Source: Enterococcus sp. MMGLQ5-1 (GTDB lineage: Bacteria > Bacillota > Bacilli > Lactobacillales > Streptococcaceae). From it: a DNA stretch of 64,000 nt. The DNA lies in the NCBI RefSeq assembly GCF_013155265.1, contig NZ_JABJXU010000001.1, positions 310,001 through 374,000 of the forward strand, in the 5' to 3' direction. Both the position numbers and the translations under genes were made by a program. The notes under the pieces were generated by a model, which saw only the letters and a list, made by a program, of their open reading frames with translations, searched no databases and had not been told where the DNA came from. Below are positions 9,757 to 16,993 of this stretch, piece by piece. The first letter of the stretch is position 1, and every line of letters begins with the position of its first letter.

Positions 9757-11499
9757 TTGGAAGAAACAGTTATTTCAGGTCGGAGTAGAAAGCATAGACG
9801 AGAGGCTCATACTAATAATAAAATACTGCCACCGTTTTTTACTTCATTTTCTTTGTTAATTGTAAGTATGATTTTGAGCTTGACCTTATTTGCAAGTCCG
9901 TTAACACGTCAATTACCAACCTCTGAGGCGAGCTTTGCTCGTTTTGCAGCGATGATGATGAATAAGGGTGGGGTACCCTATCTAGATTTTGTAACCGATA
10001 AGGGCATTATCTATTTGCTAATCAATCAGCTTGGAAACATTCAAATTTTTAATGTATCATTATCGTTATTTATTCAAATTTTTATTTATTTTTTTGTCGG
10101 ATTATTAATTAATGCCAGTATTCAGCGAGTAGTAAAGCACGATAAAATTAGTCTTATCATTACTATTTTTTCAATGCTTACCTTGGCTAGATTAACTCTA
10201 GGTGGAGAGACTGCAGCTCTTTATGCGATGCCTTTTCTTACTTTAGCGTTTTATCTCATGTTTAACCGAATCATGAATTATGAGCATACTAGCGATGAAG
10301 CAATGATTCTTTTCGGACTTTCAGGTGCCATGCTTGCGTTTATTGATGCCAGTCAGCTTGTACTTTGGTTGCTATTGGCGGTGACATGGCTTATCGTAAG
10401 CATCTCAGGGAAAAGTTTTAAGCAGTTTGTTTATCAATTGCTTTGCTTGATATTTGGTGCGCTTTTAATCATTTTTCCAATTATTATTTTTACTTCGGTG
10501 TCTGGAAATCTTAATGGTATGCTACAAAGCACTTTCAGTAATCGTCTACTTAATTTATTTTCGACCAATCAAAGCAGCTTGTTGGATAATGTGATTAGTG
10601 GTGGCTTTATTTTATTAGTCTATGGCTTGTTGATTTCGGTCATGCCATTACTTATCAGCTTGTTTAAGCCAACGAATCAACGCTCATTACATTTTTTCCT
10701 ATTTATCTATAATGCTGTCGGTTTAGCCATTTATCTCTTTTCGACCACTAACCAGCTTAATATATTAGCTGCTGTTATACCGAGTTTGGCAATTAGCACA
10801 GCCTTATGGTTAAGAACATTGATTTCATGGCGAATTTTACCGCAGCTGTCAATTCAAAAGATTTCTGTGTTGGGGGTTTTATTGTTATTTATTATTGGTA
10901 ATATTTTCTTACCGATAGTTGGATTAGTGAACTATGGTAATAATACCTATCGTTTAATGCAGACCTCGAAAAAGGATCAGCAGGCAGAATTAATTGCGGA
11001 TTATATTGCCGATAATTCAAAGACACAGGCCTTAATTTATGTCTGGGAGGCTGATAGTAATATTTATTATCTTGCAAATCGCCGCCCAGCAGCAAATTAT
11101 ACCTTGCAATCAACGATTGATTTTAATAATTATCGAAATAGAAATACTAAAATTGTGTCGCAAATTAAGGATAGTCAGCCTAAATATTTTGTTATTCCTA
11201 CCAATATTGTTAAGAATGGAGAGCAGCTGAAAGGCTGGTCAAAAACCTTGTATCAATATGTGACGGACAATTATCAATGGGTAACAATTGATCGAGTTTC
11301 CAAGGATAGCTATTATGTTGGAGAGCTAAAAGAGAGTGCGGCAGCAGAAAGCACTGAAGAGGGCGTTGAAGAATCTATGACCGTACCTGATGAGAGCGTG
11401 ACTGAAAGCTCAAGTGAAGAAGGACAGACAGCAACAGATTCAACAGAAGCCGTGGTAGCAGATTCGACGACAACAGATACTGTTGAAGAGGGCTATTAA
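9757..11499 (+). CDS. Polytopic membrane protein, GT-C glycosyltransferase-like, with acidic Ser/Thr/Glu C-terminal tail
   Basis: About 580 residues. An N-terminal basic cytoplasmic stretch precedes roughly ten hydrophobic segments (from about residue 23 to 400). A loop after the first segment reads PTSEASFARFAAMM then GGVPYLDFVTDKG. This resembles the first extracytoplasmic loop of GT-C (ArnT/PMT-like) enzymes, which use polyprenyl-phosphate sugars. A soluble domain with YVWEADSNIYYLANRRPAANY follows the last membrane segment. The final ~60 residues are almost only S, T, E, D, A and V and look disordered. The start is taken as TTG 9757, eight bases after GGGAGAGG; an upstream TTG at 9727 lacks such a site. 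A sugar-transfer role is inference from topology; donor and acceptor are unknown. Confidence 0.7.
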   Translation: MEETVISGRSRKHRREAHTNNKILPPFFTSFSLLIVSMILSLTLFASPLTRQLPTSEASFARFAAMMMNKGGVPYLDFVTDKGIIYLLINQLGNIQIFNVSLSLFIQIFIYFFVGLLINASIQRVVKHDKISLIITIFSMLTLARLTLGGETAALYAMPFLTLAFYLMFNRIMNYEHTSDEAMILFGLSGAMLAFIDASQLVLWLLLAVTWLIVSISGKSFKQFVYQLLCLIFGALLIIFPIIIFTSVSGNLNGMLQSTFSNRLLNLFSTNQSSLLDNVISGGFILLVYGLLISVMPLLISLFKPTNQRSLHFFLFIYNAVGLAIYLFSTTNQLNILAAVIPSLAISTALWLRTLISWRILPQLSIQKISVLGVLLLFIIGNIFLPIVGLVNYGNNTYRLMQTSKKDQQAELIADYIADNSKTQALIYVWEADSNIYYLANRRPAANYTLQSTIDFNNYRNRNTKIVSQIKDSQPKYFVIPTNIVKNGEQLKGWSKTLYQYVTDNYQWVTIDRVSKDSYYVGELKESAAAESTEEGVEESMTVPDESVTESSSEEGQTATDSTEAVVADSTTTDTVEEGY

Positions 11500-11751
11500 T
11501 GGCTTAATTGAAAAAAGCTGAGCTAAAAGACAGTTATTTAATGCCATCACAAAAGTGATCTGTGAGCTTTTATTCAAGCTTATTATGCTGGACAGGCGAC
11601 TATTTTAAAACATTATTGATAGTTCTAAAGAGAATATTCACAAAGGACCTTAGTTAAAGCAGCTGAAGTCTTGTAAAACGAAGATTTTGAGGGAGCTTGC
11701 AAAGTGTATGTCAGCATGACAAATTGAAGATATTGCTTGTAAACGCTTGGG

Positions 11752-11851
11752 AATTTATCTATTTGTTGATGGTAGTAGCTACCATCTTGGTGACATACGG
11801 AGAAGCTATGACGGCGTGATTTAGCGGATTTTCCGCTTAGGCGTTGACTAG
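11752..11851 (-). repeat. Mosaic intergenic repeat, module shared with copy B (copy C)
   Basis: Its reverse complement matches 3526-3630. Both carry CTAGTCAAC, then CTAAGCGGAAAATCCGCTAA (itself a small hairpin), then similar CCACTAAAGTGG/CCAAGATGG hairpins. It sits in the 458-base gap between the GT-C-like gene and yigZ. The rest of that gap (11500-11750) shows no recognisable gene or RNA; an 81-codon minus-strand frame there is not supported. Confidence 0.7.
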
Positions 11852-11889
11852 CTGCTGGTGCATTGTCCACCGTAAATTACGAAAATATG

Positions 11890-11924
11890 AAAGGAGGTAG
11901 GACTTTTGTCCCACCTCCTTTTGT
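11890..11924. terminator. Terminator between convergent genes, with repeated upstream tail
   Basis: AAAGGAGGTAGGAC (11890-11903) pairs with GTCCCACCTCCTTT (11908-11921) over 13 of 14 positions with a TTTT loop. T-rich sequence follows on the plus strand. It stands between the GT-C-like gene (plus) and yigZ (minus). The block 11870-11912, beginning CCGTAAATTACGAA, recurs at 22777-22820. Confidence 0.8.
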
Positions 11925-11957
11925 GTCATTTTATCAGAAAATTGCTTTTTTCATGCT

Positions 11958-12596
11958 CTATTTTTGTGGTAGATAATCTACTTCTCGATATGTTTGTTCG
12001 CCGGTTTGAATTGTGATCTTGCCATTCATTCGATTATTGAGTGCGTTGATAAATGAAGCAGAATCGGCTATTCGAATATAAATGTCGGCACTCACCCTGT
12101 CAGTAAATACTAAATTTTCAAGCTGATATTGATAAAGCTTAGCATCATTTTCAAGCTGATTATAGAGCTGGTAGTCGATTAAGATGCGGATTCCTTGTAG
12201 CAAATGACTTTCAACAATGCCGATATGTTGAATGGTTTCCTTAGCGCTATTGCCATAAGCACGGATTAGACCACCAGTACCAAGCTTGATGCCACCAAAA
12301 TAACGCGTCACAAGCACTAGACAGTTGACCAATTCTAATTTTTTTAGAATTTCAAGCATTGGAATGCCAGCTGTACCGCTTGGCTCACCATCATCAGAAA
12401 ATCGCTGAATTTCTTGCTTTAAGCCGAGCGTATAGGCCGAACAGTTATGATTTGCCCGATAATGTTCTTTTTTGATTTCATTGATGATTTCCTTTGCTTC
12501 AATTTCGGATGAAATGCGATAGGCATGGCAAATAAATCTTGATTTTTTTATGACCATCTCCAAGCTACCATTTGCTTTAATTGTTTTATAATCCAT
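11958..12596 (-). CDS. yigZ: YigZ/IMPACT family protein
   Basis: 212 residues. The N-terminal UPF0029/IMPACT domain (about 1-115) has SRFICHAYRI, HNCSAYTLG, FSDDGEPSGTAGIPML and YFGGIKLGTGGLIRAY, the hallmark motifs. The C-terminal domain (about 135-205) is the ferredoxin-like DUF1949. Its molecular role is not settled; eukaryotic IMPACT regulates GCN2, and bacterial members are thought to bind nucleic acids or translation components. It is divergent from comFA over about 100 bases, the arrangement also seen for yvyE and comFA in Bacillus-type genomes. The ribosome site is weak. Confidence 0.93.
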   Translation of the reverse strand: MDYKTIKANGSLEMVIKKSRFICHAYRISSEIEAKEIINEIKKEHYRANHNCSAYTLGLKQEIQRFSDDGEPSGTAGIPMLEILKKLELVNCLVLVTRYFGGIKLGTGGLIRAYGNSAKETIQHIGIVESHLLQGIRILIDYQLYNQLENDAKLYQYQLENLVFTDRVSADIYIRIADSASFINALNNRMNGKITIQTGEQTYREVDYLPQK

Positions 12597-12700
12597 AAGT
12601 ATTCTCAGCCGAAGTGATTTCGTCTGTTAAGCCTCCAATTTTTCATTATTATAATAGTCATTATAGCAATTTTTTTACGAAATAAATAATGGGGAATTTA

Positions 12701-13984
12701 ATGGAAAAATATTATGGGCGTCGTTTAGTGAAAAAGGAGCTACCAGATCAATTTTTGACTCAGCTAGAGAAAATGCCGAGTATGATTGAAAGGGGCACAA
12801 AAATCCAATGTCAGCGCTGTGGTGCGTTATTGGATAAGGCACTCGTTAAGCTACCGGATCATAGCTTTTACTGTCCTGCTTGTATTGTCATGGGAAGGGT
12901 GAAAAGTAGTGAGTCATTATATTACTATCCAGAGCTACCAAAGCAAGCAATATCAGCCTCAGTTTTAAACTGGCAGGGTCAATTAACAGCGCCGCAATCA
13001 GTAATTTCTAAAGCATTGGTCTCGTCAACCTCTGATATTTTAGTCCATGCAGTGACTGGTGCGGGTAAGACTGAGATGATTTATCAGCGTTTAGCTAAGG
13101 GATTAATGGCTGGAGAGCATATTTGCTTGACGTCACCTCGAGTAGATGTTTGTATTGAAATTTATCAAAGACTGACAAGAGATTTTAAGGTGCCAATACG
13201 TTTACTCTATGCTCACGGTGATGAATACGAACACTCCAATTTAGTCGTTTGCACGGTTAATCAGCTAATGCGCTTTTATCAAAGCTTTGATTTGATTATT
13301 GTTGACGAGGTTGATGCCTTTCCATTAGTAAATAATCCCAATTTAATGTGGGCAATTGATAAAGCCAAAAAAAGTGGTGCTCAAACCATCTATTTGACTG
13401 CGACACCAACTGTGACCTTAAAAACTAAAGTAGCTAGTGGTGAGCTTGAAGCGCTAGTTTTAGCTAAACGGTTCCACGGCTTTCCGCTGGTTCTACCAAA
13501 ATTTAAATGGTGTTCTAACATTTTAGGATTAATTCAAAAGGGCAGCCTACCAAGAAAAATTCATAAATGTATTTCCAAACAGCGTCTGACTCGGTTTCCC
13601 TTATTAATTTTTATGCCGGAAATCAAGCTTGGCAAGCAGCTACGACAGATTTTACAGGGGGCCTTTCCAAGTGAAACGATTGGTTTTATTGCTTCGGAAT
13701 CTGAGAATCGCAAGGCCATTTCCCAGCGATTTAAGTCTGGGGAATATACGATACTAATTGCTACCACTGTTTTAGAGCGTGGTGTGACCTTTTCCAAGAT
13801 TGATTGTCTTGTAATTGCGAGTCATCATCGAATTTTTACAACTGAAAGCTTAGTGCAAATTGCAGGTCGTGTCGGTCGGGACAAGCGCCGCCCAACAGGA
13901 CAATTGATATTCTTTCATCAAGGAAGGACTCGGGCAATGAAGCAAATGTATCGCGAGATTCAACAAATGAATCGAGAGGTCTAA
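12701..13984 (+). CDS. comFA: ComFA, late competence ATP-dependent helicase-like protein
   Basis: DEAD-family ATPase needed for uptake of transforming DNA at the inner membrane (family knowledge). 427 residues. An N-terminal four-cysteine zinc site is visible (CQRCG and CPAC, about 33-55). Helicase motifs are Walker A TGAGKTEMIY, DEVDAFP, LTATPT, and C-lobe TTVLERGVTF and QIAGRVGRD. The start is ATG 12701 after GGGGA (12691-12695); an ATG at 12689 precedes that site. comFC starts one base after the stop. TACGAAATA at 12677-12685, near the streptococcal com-box TACGAATA, is upstream. A TATAAT at 12650-12655 could instead give sigma-A transcription. Confidence 0.95.
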   Translation: MEKYYGRRLVKKELPDQFLTQLEKMPSMIERGTKIQCQRCGALLDKALVKLPDHSFYCPACIVMGRVKSSESLYYYPELPKQAISASVLNWQGQLTAPQSVISKALVSSTSDILVHAVTGAGKTEMIYQRLAKGLMAGEHICLTSPRVDVCIEIYQRLTRDFKVPIRLLYAHGDEYEHSNLVVCTVNQLMRFYQSFDLIIVDEVDAFPLVNNPNLMWAIDKAKKSGAQTIYLTATPTVTLKTKVASGELEALVLAKRFHGFPLVLPKFKWCSNILGLIQKGSLPRKIHKCISKQRLTRFPLLIFMPEIKLGKQLRQILQGAFPSETIGFIASESENRKAISQRFKSGEYTILIATTVLERGVTFSKIDCLVIASHHRIFTTESLVQIAGRVGRDKRRPTGQLIFFHQGRTRAMKQMYREIQQMNREV

Positions 13985-13985
13985 G

Positions 13986-14666
13986 ATGGTTTGTCTAATT
14001 TGTTCAAAAAAAGTTTATTCTTATTATTTGACACGTCAATTGGTTAATTTGGTCTATCAGCAGGCACCAGTCATTTGTGAGGTCTGCTTGGCTCAATTTG
14101 AAAAAATAACTGGCAATTGCCAAAGATGTGGTGGTATTGATTCACTTAAGTCATCTATTTGTCAGGATTGCTTATACTGGGAAAAGCAGGATTATCTGGT
14201 TAGCCATCAAGCGATATTTTGCTATAATCAGGCAATGCAGACCTATTTTTCGAATTATAAGTTTAGTGGTGATTATCGACTGCGTTTTGTATTTGCAAAA
14301 CAGCTAGCAGAAATTATCAACATGCGTTATCGTGACTTTCTGGTGGCTCCAATTCCGATTTCAAAAGGACGCATGGCAATTCGTGGCTTTAACCAAGTCA
14401 TCGGTTTATTAGAGGCAGCTGAAATAAAATATACTTGCTTATTAAATAAACCAAATGAGGCATTAGCTCAGTCAAGTAAAACCAAGGAGGATAGATTAAA
14501 AATCACTCAGCCCTTTGAAATAAATCCTACTGTTAAAATTGATAATAGGCAAAAAATATTATTAGTGGATGATATTTATACCACAGGTAGTACGCTCTAC
14601 CAAGCAACTAAATGCATTAAACAGGTGGGGGTTAAACAAATTTCTACCCTTTCACTTGCCAGATAA
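13986..14666 (+). CDS. comFC: ComFC, competence protein with phosphoribosyltransferase-like fold
   Basis: 226 residues. The N-terminus has four CxxC pairs (CLIC, CEVC, CQRCG and CQDC) that would bind zinc. The C-terminal domain resembles type I phosphoribosyltransferases, with the PRPP-loop-like motif ILLVDDIYTTGSTL near residue 190 and the conserved PIPISKGRMAIRGFNQ. It works with ComFA in transformation, interacting with ComFA and single-stranded DNA in relatives. It starts one base after comFA stops and is certainly co-transcribed. It is followed, after a promoter, by hpf, the usual Firmicute order. Confidence 0.95.
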   Translation: MVCLICSKKVYSYYLTRQLVNLVYQQAPVICEVCLAQFEKITGNCQRCGGIDSLKSSICQDCLYWEKQDYLVSHQAIFCYNQAMQTYFSNYKFSGDYRLRFVFAKQLAEIINMRYRDFLVAPIPISKGRMAIRGFNQVIGLLEAAEIKYTCLLNKPNEALAQSSKTKEDRLKITQPFEINPTVKIDNRQKILLVDDIYTTGSTLYQATKCIKQVGVKQISTLSLAR

Positions 14667-14721
14667 TAATTGTTGAATTTCAATTGTTAGTTTTTTATTA
14701 AGATAATTTATAGAGATATTG

Positions 14722-14750
14722 TTGGGAAATTATTAGAAGTTTGGTATAAT
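14722..14750 (+). promoter_or_regulatory. Promoter of hpf
   Basis: A -35 TTGGGA (14722-14727), 17 bases, then TATAAT (14745-14750) preceded by TGG. A separate promoter after comFC is expected for a stress or stationary-phase gene. Confidence 0.75.
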
Positions 14751-14805
14751 TAATTTAAGAAAGGGAAGCGATTTCTTTTCTATGTTGCAGAAAGAGGGTT
14801 TTATT

Positions 14806-15351
14806 ATGATTAGATACAATGTACGCGGAGAGAACATCGAAGTAACAGAAGCAATTCGAGATTATGTTGAAAAGAAGGTCAGCAAAATCGAAAAGTATTT
14901 CGGGGAAAACATTGAAGGTACGGCTCATGTCAATCTAAAAGTCTATCCTGAGAAAAAGGCCAAAGTTGAAGTGACCATCCCACTTCCAAATATTGTTCTT
15001 CGTGCAGAAGACACCTCGCAAGATTTATATGGTAGTATTGACTTAGTAACTGATAAGTTAGAACGCCAAATTAGAAAGCATAAAACAAAATTAAATCGCC
15101 GTCACAGACAAAAACAACCAGCAGGTGAAATCTTTATTGCTGATTCTGTTGAGGCATTGCCAGAGGAAGATAATGAAATAATTGTTAGAACAAAACGTGT
15201 TTCATTAAAACCAATGGATGCAGAAGAAGCTGTTTTACAAATGGATATGTTAGGGCATAGTTTCTTTATCTTTACTGATGCTGAAACAAATGCTACGAAT
15301 ATCGTCTATCGCCGTGGTGATGGTAATATTGGATTAATTGAAACTGAATAA
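14806..15351 (+). CDS. hpf: Long-form ribosome hibernation promoting factor
   Basis: Binds the decoding region of idle ribosomes and, through its C-terminal domain, pairs 70S particles into 100S dimers in stationary phase. 181 residues, the long form typical of Firmicutes. The N-terminal domain (1-~100) begins MIRYNVRGENIEVTEAIRDY and contains EKKAKVEV. A variable linker follows. The C-terminal dimerisation domain (about 122-180) has VRTKRVSLKPMDAEEAVLQM and GHSFFIFTDAET. ATG 14806 follows AGAGGG (14793-14798); an upstream ATG at 14782 would add eight non-conserved residues. It has its own promoter and terminator. Confidence 0.96.
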   Translation: MIRYNVRGENIEVTEAIRDYVEKKVSKIEKYFGENIEGTAHVNLKVYPEKKAKVEVTIPLPNIVLRAEDTSQDLYGSIDLVTDKLERQIRKHKTKLNRRHRQKQPAGEIFIADSVEALPEEDNEIIVRTKRVSLKPMDAEEAVLQMDMLGHSFFIFTDAETNATNIVYRRGDGNIGLIETE

Positions 15352-15361
15352 TAAAAGCATT

Positions 15362-15391
15362 GGAGTTGGCAGTTGGTCAACTCCTTTTTTC
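15362..15391 (+). terminator. Intrinsic terminator of hpf
   Basis: GGAGTTG (15362-15368) pairs with CAACTCC (15378-15384), followed by six T residues. Confidence 0.9.
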
Positions 15392-15454
15392 TAAGCAAAT
15401 ATCATTGATATTAAAAATGAATTGCAATTTTTTGAGGTGTGGATGGGATGTCTG

Positions 15455-15735
15455 TGATTTTGGTATTGTTTCTCGGAAACAAATCCAAAATCACGCGTTA
15501 GGTGTTGTTTTGTTGTGTAATCGATATTGTTTCTCGGAAACAAATCCAAAATCACGCGTTAGGTGTTGTTTTGTTGTGTAATCGGTATTGTTTCCCGGAA
15601 ACAATTCCAAATTCACGCGTTATGTGCTGTTTTCATGTGAAAACGGTATTGTTTCCCGGAAACAATTCCAAATTCACGCGTTATGTGCTGTTTTCATGTG
15701 AAAACGGTATTGTTTCCGAGAAATAATTCCAAATT
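15455..15735. repeat. Tandem array of five 61-bp units, each holding a palindrome
   Basis: The core ATTGTTTC starts at 15465, 15526, 15587, 15648 and 15709, exactly 61 bases apart each time. Each core is followed by CGGAAAC (GAGAAAT in the last unit) and then CCAAA. Outer arms of the TTCAC/GTGAA kind make each unit an imperfect palindrome of ~42 bases with ~19 bases between. Units 1-2 and units 3-4 are nearly identical pairs. This suggests stepwise duplication. Two open frames of ~73 codons cross the array only because 61 is not a multiple of 3; I do not call them genes. The array fills most of the 474-base gap between hpf and manA. Confidence 0.95.
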
Positions 15736-15744
15736 TGGTTTGAG

Positions 15745-15773
15745 TTGTTAATTTTCTGATTATAGGATAAAAT
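15745..15773 (+). promoter_or_regulatory. Promoter of manA
   Basis: TTGTTA (15745-15750), 17 bases, TAAAAT (15768-15773), immediately after the last unit of the tandem array. Confidence 0.7.
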
Positions 15774-15825
15774 GAACACGTTTACAAAATTAAATTAGCT
15801 AGTTAATATATAAAGGAGTTTATCA

Positions 15826-16773
15826 ATGAGTGAGCCATTATTTTTAAAACCTGTTTTTCATGAAAAAATTTGGGGCGGCAATCGTCTTAAGACAGAGTTC
15901 GGCTATTCGATTCCAAGTAATCATACAGGAGAATGCTGGGCGATTTCTGCACATCCAAATGGGGTCTGCCAAGTTGAAAATGGTCAATATGCCGGTCAAA
16001 AATTAGATACCCTATACCAAAATCAGCCTGAACTATTTGGGAATCCATCCAAGCCTGTTTTCCCATTACTTACTAAAATTTTAGATGCGGATGATTGGTT
16101 ATCTGTTCAGGTTCATCCAGATGATGCCTATGGTCTTAAGCACGAGGGCGAGCTTGGAAAAACGGAGTGCTGGTATATTATTGCAGCGGAAGAGGGCGCA
16201 GAAATCATTTATGGTCACCATGCGAAATCACGTCAGGAGCTAGCAGAAATGATTGAGCAAAAGGACTGGGATCATTTACTCAAAAAGGTTAAGGTAAAAG
16301 CAGGCGACTTCTTTTATGTGCCGAGTGGTACAATGCATGCAATTGGCAAAGGTATTTTAATTTTAGAAACGCAGCAATCGAGTGATACGACTTACCGAGT
16401 ATACGATTTTGATCGAAAGGATAATGCTGGTCATTTACGTGAGCTACATTTACAGCAGTCGATTGATGTAATGACGATTGGTGAGGTTCAAAATTCAAAG
16501 CCTGAAATGCTTTCTGATGATAATGCTGATATTACAACCTTTGTATCAAACGATTTCTTCACCGTTTATCAATGGCAAATTCATGGTGAAAAACTATTTA
16601 CTAAAAATGCTGACTATACGCTAGCTTCTGTCATTAGTGGTCAAGGTGAGCTATTGGTAGATGGCGTTATCTATCCATTAAATAAGGGACAGCATTTTAT
16701 TTTACCTGCCGATGTAACAAATTGGACAATCTCAGGCAATTTAAATCTGATTGCTAGTCATGACGGGAAATGA
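15826..16773 (+). CDS. manA: Mannose-6-phosphate isomerase, class I
   Basis: Zinc enzyme interconverting mannose-6-phosphate and fructose-6-phosphate. 315 residues, the short Firmicute form. Conserved segments: FHEKIWGGNRL, SAHPNG, LSVQVHPDDAYG (metal-binding QxH), GKTECWYII with the metal glutamate, and FFYVPSGTMHAIG with the second histidine. A small C-terminal beta domain follows. An AAAGGAG site precedes the ATG. It is transcribed alone from the promoter next to the repeat array and ends at a strong terminator. It could feed mannose taken up by a mannose-family PTS into glycolysis. Confidence 0.96.
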   Translation: MSEPLFLKPVFHEKIWGGNRLKTEFGYSIPSNHTGECWAISAHPNGVCQVENGQYAGQKLDTLYQNQPELFGNPSKPVFPLLTKILDADDWLSVQVHPDDAYGLKHEGELGKTECWYIIAAEEGAEIIYGHHAKSRQELAEMIEQKDWDHLLKKVKVKAGDFFYVPSGTMHAIGKGILILETQQSSDTTYRVYDFDRKDNAGHLRELHLQQSIDVMTIGEVQNSKPEMLSDDNADITTFVSNDFFTVYQWQIHGEKLFTKNADYTLASVISGQGELLVDGVIYPLNKGQHFILPADVTNWTISGNLNLIASHDGK

Positions 16774-16784
16774 TTGATTAATTC

Positions 16785-16829
16785 AATAAAGCGTTTATGG
16801 GTTATTTGCATAAATGCTTTATTTTTTTA
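16785..16829 (+). terminator. Intrinsic terminator of manA
   Basis: AATAAAGCGTTTATG (16785-16799) pairs with CATAAATGCTTTATT (from 16809) with one mismatch, followed by T residues. Confidence 0.92.
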
Positions 16830-16898
16830 TATTTTAAGAACGGTTTTCGTTTAACAAAATTAATAATTTATCTTATGATAGAATTGTGAAAGGCAAAA

Positions 16899-16952
16899 GG
16901 TCAAAAAAAGTCAAACTATTTTATTGACCTTTACTGACCTTTGTGGTAAATT
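16899..16952 (+). promoter_or_regulatory. clpB promoter with two CtsR operators
   Basis: The direct CtsR heptad repeat GGTCAAAAAAAGTCAAA lies at 16899-16915. An inverted one, TTGACCTTTACTGACC, lies at 16924-16939. The second overlaps a -35 TTGACC (16924-16929) that is 17 bases from TAAATT (16947-16952). CtsR bound here would block RNA polymerase, giving heat and stress induction of clpB. Confidence 0.92.
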
Positions 16953-16993
16953 ATTATTAACAGCAAGAAGCTGTGTATTGAGGAGGTCATTAA

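Noticed and set aside
11625-11870. 81-codon minus-strand open frame
   Set aside because: Part of it is the mosaic-repeat module shared with 3526-3630; no ribosome site and no recognisable product.
15360-15726. Two ~73-codon open frames rich in Cys, Val and Asn
   Set aside because: They are translations of the 61-bp tandem units, giving internally repeated peptides. No ribosome site; the palindromic DNA explains the openness.
15455-15735. CRISPR array
   Set aside because: Repeats and the sequence between them are both conserved; there are no unique spacers and no cas genes.
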